A stretch of 64,000 bases of DNA from contig NC_088679.1 in assembly GCF_950023065.1 (NCBI RefSeq), forward strand, positions 434,001 to 498,000, given 5' to 3'. A program made the translations under genes and the position numbers. This DNA comes from Planococcus citri (lineage: Eukaryota; Arthropoda; Insecta; Hemiptera; Pseudococcidae). Numbering within the stretch: the stretch's first letter is position 1; every line of letters starts with the position of its first letter. Positions 60,890 through 64,000 of the stretch are shown here, piece after piece. The notes beneath the pieces were generated by a model. That model was not told the origin of the DNA. It worked only from the letters and a program-made list of their open reading frames with translations, and did not search any database.

Positions 60890-61646
60890 ATGAGAATACT
60901 GCTATGTGCGCTATTATTTATCTTAGGTACGTAAAACCATTACCACGCTCTCGCATGATATTTATTTTGTTATCGTTGCAGGAATCAGAAAATTTCCTCT
61001 CTCGAGCTCGACCATGAGTGGCGAAGTTTTGGATCAGCTGAAAGATGTTGAAATCGACCCCAGTGGAAGATTCAAATATATTTTAATTGAAGTTATTGCA
61101 TTTCTTTTTTTCTTTTTTTTTTCAACCAACCCGACAAAGTTGTCCCATATTATTAATTTGTAATACTTTCAGGTTGAAGACGAGAAAGGCAACAAAAAAT
61201 TCATCGTAAGAGGAACTGCGCGATGCAATTATCACGGTAAGCACGAAAAACTGAATGTCTTTAAGCGATACCAATTAATGTTTGACGGTGTCTTAGTCAA
61301 TTCATTTGTTATTTTTTCATTTTAGTGGAAATATATAACGAATTTTTGAATTCAACGTCAAATTTCCGAGACCGCTCGAGTGTTCCCGGTGGAGGAAGGA
61401 TTTTTCATTCGCCGGAAAAGAAAACCATACACATATACAGCGAATCTCAAGTGAGTACATTTATGTAGGAGAATTGAGGAATACGTTGTGAGGTAGAGGT
61501 ACCTGTGTCTTCCATTTCTCACGAGTGCGTTGTCTTTTCAGCAATTCGGAAAAGCTAATCATAAAGTAACGAAGAATCTACTGCAGAAGCATTACTCAGA
61601 TTATAATATCGCGATCACGAGAGAAGAAGATGAACCTTTTGCTTAG
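60890..61646 (+). CDS. PHPT1/janus-type 14-kDa phosphohistidine phosphatase, 5 exons
   Basis: Members of this family remove phosphate from protein histidines; insect relatives are janus and ocnus. Exons: 60890-60926, 60982-61091, 61173-61236, 61326-61450, 61542-61646; all GT-AG and in frame, 146 residues. From Met24 the protein aligns with the family from start to end (about 123 residues; human PHPT1 125). It has the VEIDPSGRFKYILIEV strand block, IVRG, CNYHVEIY with His70 at the catalytic-His position, PGGGRI (91-96), KKTIHIYSES and KVTKNLLQKHYSDYNI. Oddity: exon 1 adds MRILLCALLFILGIRKFPLSSST, a hydrophobic leader that looks like a signal peptide, to a family normally cytosolic. Met24 in exon 2 is the conventional start. 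Two isoforms or two start sites are possible. It is divergent from riboflavin kinase. Confidence 0.92.
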
Positions 61647-62758
61647 ACAATAAGAATTTGGCGTTCAATTCATATGGGAGGGATTTTCAGCTCAAATGAT
61701 TCGAAGCAGTACTTGTACTTGCTACTTGTTTTTTAATTATTTTTACAAAACTATCTTTACAGTAAGATGTACGTACATGAAGTATTGACTGTTTTGTTGA
61801 ATTGTCTATGACTTGATGGCTATTGTAATTGTAACCAGAAAAGCTGAGCAAGAGCAAATATACGAATACGTAAGTTTATAGCTTTGCTATAATTTTCATT
61901 TCGAATCGCGGCCAGTTAAAATTTGAGGCGTATGATTGTCTTCAAAGCAATCATGCCGATGCCGGCCGATATCTCTTTTCTTCTTTTTTGACGAGACATT
62001 TATCGTTGATATCTATTTCTATGGGAATTTCAATTAGTAGCGGCGCGGCGTGCTAAAGGGTTTCGATCGTGAGTTCGTGACTCAGAGAACTCATTTTTAT
62101 TTCGTTCTTTCGTGGTTCACGTCGCACGTTGGTTTTCGGCGAAGCTTTTCAAAAAATTCAGAAAATCTTTTGAGCAAAATATCTTTTTTTCTCAAAAGTC
62201 AAAAGTTTATTCAGAAGATGACTTGAAAGAAAATACAGATTTACAGTGTGAACTGGAAGTAAAAAGGCAATAGCTGTGCCACTTACCAGTCATCATTCTC
62301 GTGTTTCGTATTTTCTTTTTTTTTTTCAGTTCCATTTCGTTACGGAAAAAAAAAGAGTACGTTGTTTCAGCAAATATCATTATTCTATGTAATAAATGCA
62401 TCATATTTCACTCGAATACTTTTCTCGTGAATAAAACGTGAAATAAAAAAATAGACCCACAGGTTGTTTTGTTTATTCTATCCAGCCATCAAAATCAAAT
62501 CCGAAGCGACGGTGTTATCAATTATTTTGTTTACCAATACCAATAATTCTGTTATCAAACCATCCGCATCCGCTCGTGACTCGTTCGCCAACTGTGTCTG
62601 TTTCGCGAATAAATCGAAAATTTCAAGCCGGGAGGTTTATATTTCATCATTTTACGTGTCGATGTGGATTGAGTAGAAATTGAAAAAGAGAACATTCGCG
62701 AGCAGGAATTACCGCGCTGCTATATTTTTTCCATGTTTCGGTGTTTAATGGTGTCACA
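61647..62758. other. Intergenic DNA between the phosphatase and FARSA genes
   Basis: It contains the phosphatase 3' untranslated region and the FARSA promoter. There is no AATAAA close behind the phosphatase stop; possible signals lie near 62391 and 62433. A short GCCGC-type run lies at about 62040-62050. No exon or RNA gene was recognised; the short frames on both strands have no domain. Confidence 0.5.
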
Positions 62759-64000
62759 ATGAGTGGTAACTTATCGGAAGATGTTTTGAAAATCGTGAAC
62801 GATAACGAACAAGTAGACACGGTTCGTATTTCGAGTATTCTCGGCGAAGATCACCAAAAAGTAGTGGGAATCGTGAAAAGTCTGCAAGTATTAGACGACT
62901 TGGTGGTCGTAGAACCGCTAACCCATACACAATGGATATTGACTGCGGAGGGTGCTGAAGTAGCGAAAAACGGTAGCTACGAAGTATTAATATTCAACGC
63001 TGTTCCCAGCGGCGGTATCGCGCAAGCTGAACTCATGAAAACTGTACCAAACGCCAAGATCGGTTTCAGCAAAGCCATGTCGAAAGGTTGGATAAGCATC
63101 GATAAAAGCACCAACACGGTCGTACGCAAAGTGGAAGTGGATTCGGTGGAAGACGAGGTGCAGCGGCATTTGCAACAGCTAAACGCCAACGAAGATTCTA
63201 TTCCTGCCAAGTGTAAGCAAGATTACAGTAAAAGAAAACTGATTCGAGAGGTGATAACGAAAAGTTTCCTGCTGAAAAAAGGTTCGAAATTTAGCACGTC
63301 GATTAGCAAGCTCGAAACCGAGCTGACGCCCGAAATGATAGCGGACGGCTCTTGGAAAAACGTTAAATTCAAAGCGTACAATTTCGACGCTTTAGGTCAA
63401 ATATCTCAAAGCGGTAATCTTCATCCTGTGATGAAAGTACGGTCCGAATTTCGCCAAATATTTTTGGAAATGGGATTTACCGAAATGCCGACCAATAATT
63501 ACGTGGAGAATTCGTTCTGGAATTTCGACGCTCTGTTTCAACCGCAACAACATCCGGCGAGAGACGCTCACGATACGTTTTTCCTGAAAGATCCGTCAAC
63601 GTCGGACGACATGCCGTCGGAGTATCTGCAAAAAGTGAAAACCGTCCACAGCGAAGGAGGCTACGGCTCCGTAGGATACAAGTACAATTGGTCCGTCGAC
63701 GAAGCTAGAAAAAATTTACTTCGCACTCATACGACGGCGGTCAGCGCTCGTATGCTGTATAAGCTAGTCGACGGCCGAGAATTCAAACCCGTCAAGTATT
63801 TTAGTATAGATCGCGTATTTCGTAACGAAACTTTGGACGCGACGCATTTGGCCGAATTTTTCCAAGTCGAAGGAGTAGTCGCCGATTATAACTTGACGTT
63901 GGGCAATCTCATCGGTATTTTACACGAATTTTTCAAAAAATTGGGCATCGAAGAGTTGAAATTCAAACCGGCGTATAATCCGTACACCGAACCGAGTATG
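62759..64000 (+). CDS. FARSA: Cytosolic phenylalanyl-tRNA synthetase alpha subunit, 3' end beyond window
   Basis: This is the catalytic subunit of the alpha2beta2 enzyme that charges tRNA-Phe. The frame opens with ATG (A at -3) and stays open for 414 codons to the window edge; the human protein has about 508, so roughly 95 residues including class II motif 3 are missing. The N-terminal winged-helix region (VRISSILGEDHQKVVGIVKSL and GFSKAMSKGWI) is followed by the catalytic core. Visible core motifs are HPVMKVRSEFRQIFLEMGF (222-240), WNFDALFQPQQHPARDAHDTFF (254 on), EARKNLLRTHTTAVSARMLY and class II motif 2, FRNETLDATHLAEFFQVEG (354-372). The sequence matches animal FARSA nearly codon by codon. 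No intron interrupts the 1242 bp, unlike its intron-rich neighbours. A mitochondrial FARS2 is excluded by the N-terminal domain and these motifs. Confidence 0.97.
   Translation, partial: MSGNLSEDVLKIVNDNEQVDTVRISSILGEDHQKVVGIVKSLQVLDDLVVVEPLTHTQWILTAEGAEVAKNGSYEVLIFNAVPSGGIAQAELMKTVPNAKIGFSKAMSKGWISIDKSTNTVVRKVEVDSVEDEVQRHLQQLNANEDSIPAKCKQDYSKRKLIREVITKSFLLKKGSKFSTSISKLETELTPEMIADGSWKNVKFKAYNFDALGQISQSGNLHPVMKVRSEFRQIFLEMGFTEMPTNNYVENSFWNFDALFQPQQHPARDAHDTFFLKDPSTSDDMPSEYLQKVKTVHSEGGYGSVGYKYNWSVDEARKNLLRTHTTAVSARMLYKLVDGREFKPVKYFSIDRVFRNETLDATHLAEFFQVEGVVADYNLTLGNLIGILHEFFKKLGIEELKFKPAYNPYTEPSM

Noticed and set aside
62207..62404. 65-codon minus-strand frame upstream of FARSA
   Set aside because: Lysine/serine-rich low-complexity translation with no domain, in the intergenic gap.

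Overview
This window looks like nuclear DNA of an arthropod, probably an insect. Its genes have GT-AG introns of roughly 50-300 bp, their products match animal families, and there are no operons or Shine-Dalgarno sites. A full-length PMS1-type MutL gene argues against Drosophila, which is generally described as having only Mlh1 and Pms2 partners. The hemipteran or scale-insect flavour of the repeats is only an impression. The window falls into two very different parts. Positions 1 to about 54,000 are gene-poor. The only convincing coding sequence there is one minus-strand exon (7398-7935) encoding a signal anchor and the start of an ANF_receptor domain, as in natriuretic-peptide-type receptor guanylate cyclases. 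Two further short minus-strand exons (8107-8164 and 48882-48956) are possible. The background is crowded with the octamer TACGAGTA (reverse complement TACTCGTA), with GTAGGTA/TACGTA strings and with short pentanucleotide and hexanucleotide arrays. Set in it are non-autonomous DNA transposons whose ends can be read: a TA-flanked family with ends CAGGGTGCCCAGAAATATCG (two full copies and one remnant), other TA-flanked inverted-repeat elements at 8559-9212, 12753-13293 and 47598-47840, a foldback element at 30478-30940, a hAT-type element with a perfect 8-bp target duplication at 50714-50993, a hAT-like 1-kb element at 28195-29214, and a 157-bp-period repeat with the core CGAGCGAAGCGAGGG. Positions about 54,100 to 64,000 are a compact gene cluster almost free of the octamer: PMS1 (minus, 14 coding exons, about 939 codons), riboflavin kinase (minus, 4 coding exons), a PHPT1/janus-type phosphohistidine phosphatase (plus, 5 exons) and the alpha subunit of cytosolic phenylalanyl-tRNA synthetase (plus, uninterrupted, cut by the window end). 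Riboflavin kinase and the phosphatase are divergent and share about 450 bp of upstream DNA. The four products act in separate housekeeping processes (mismatch repair, FMN synthesis, protein-histidine dephosphorylation, tRNA charging); nothing suggests a common pathway. Gene models were assembled by hand from splice-site and reading-frame continuity, so exon edges may be off by a base or two where a line was hard to count (PMS1 exon 5 especially).
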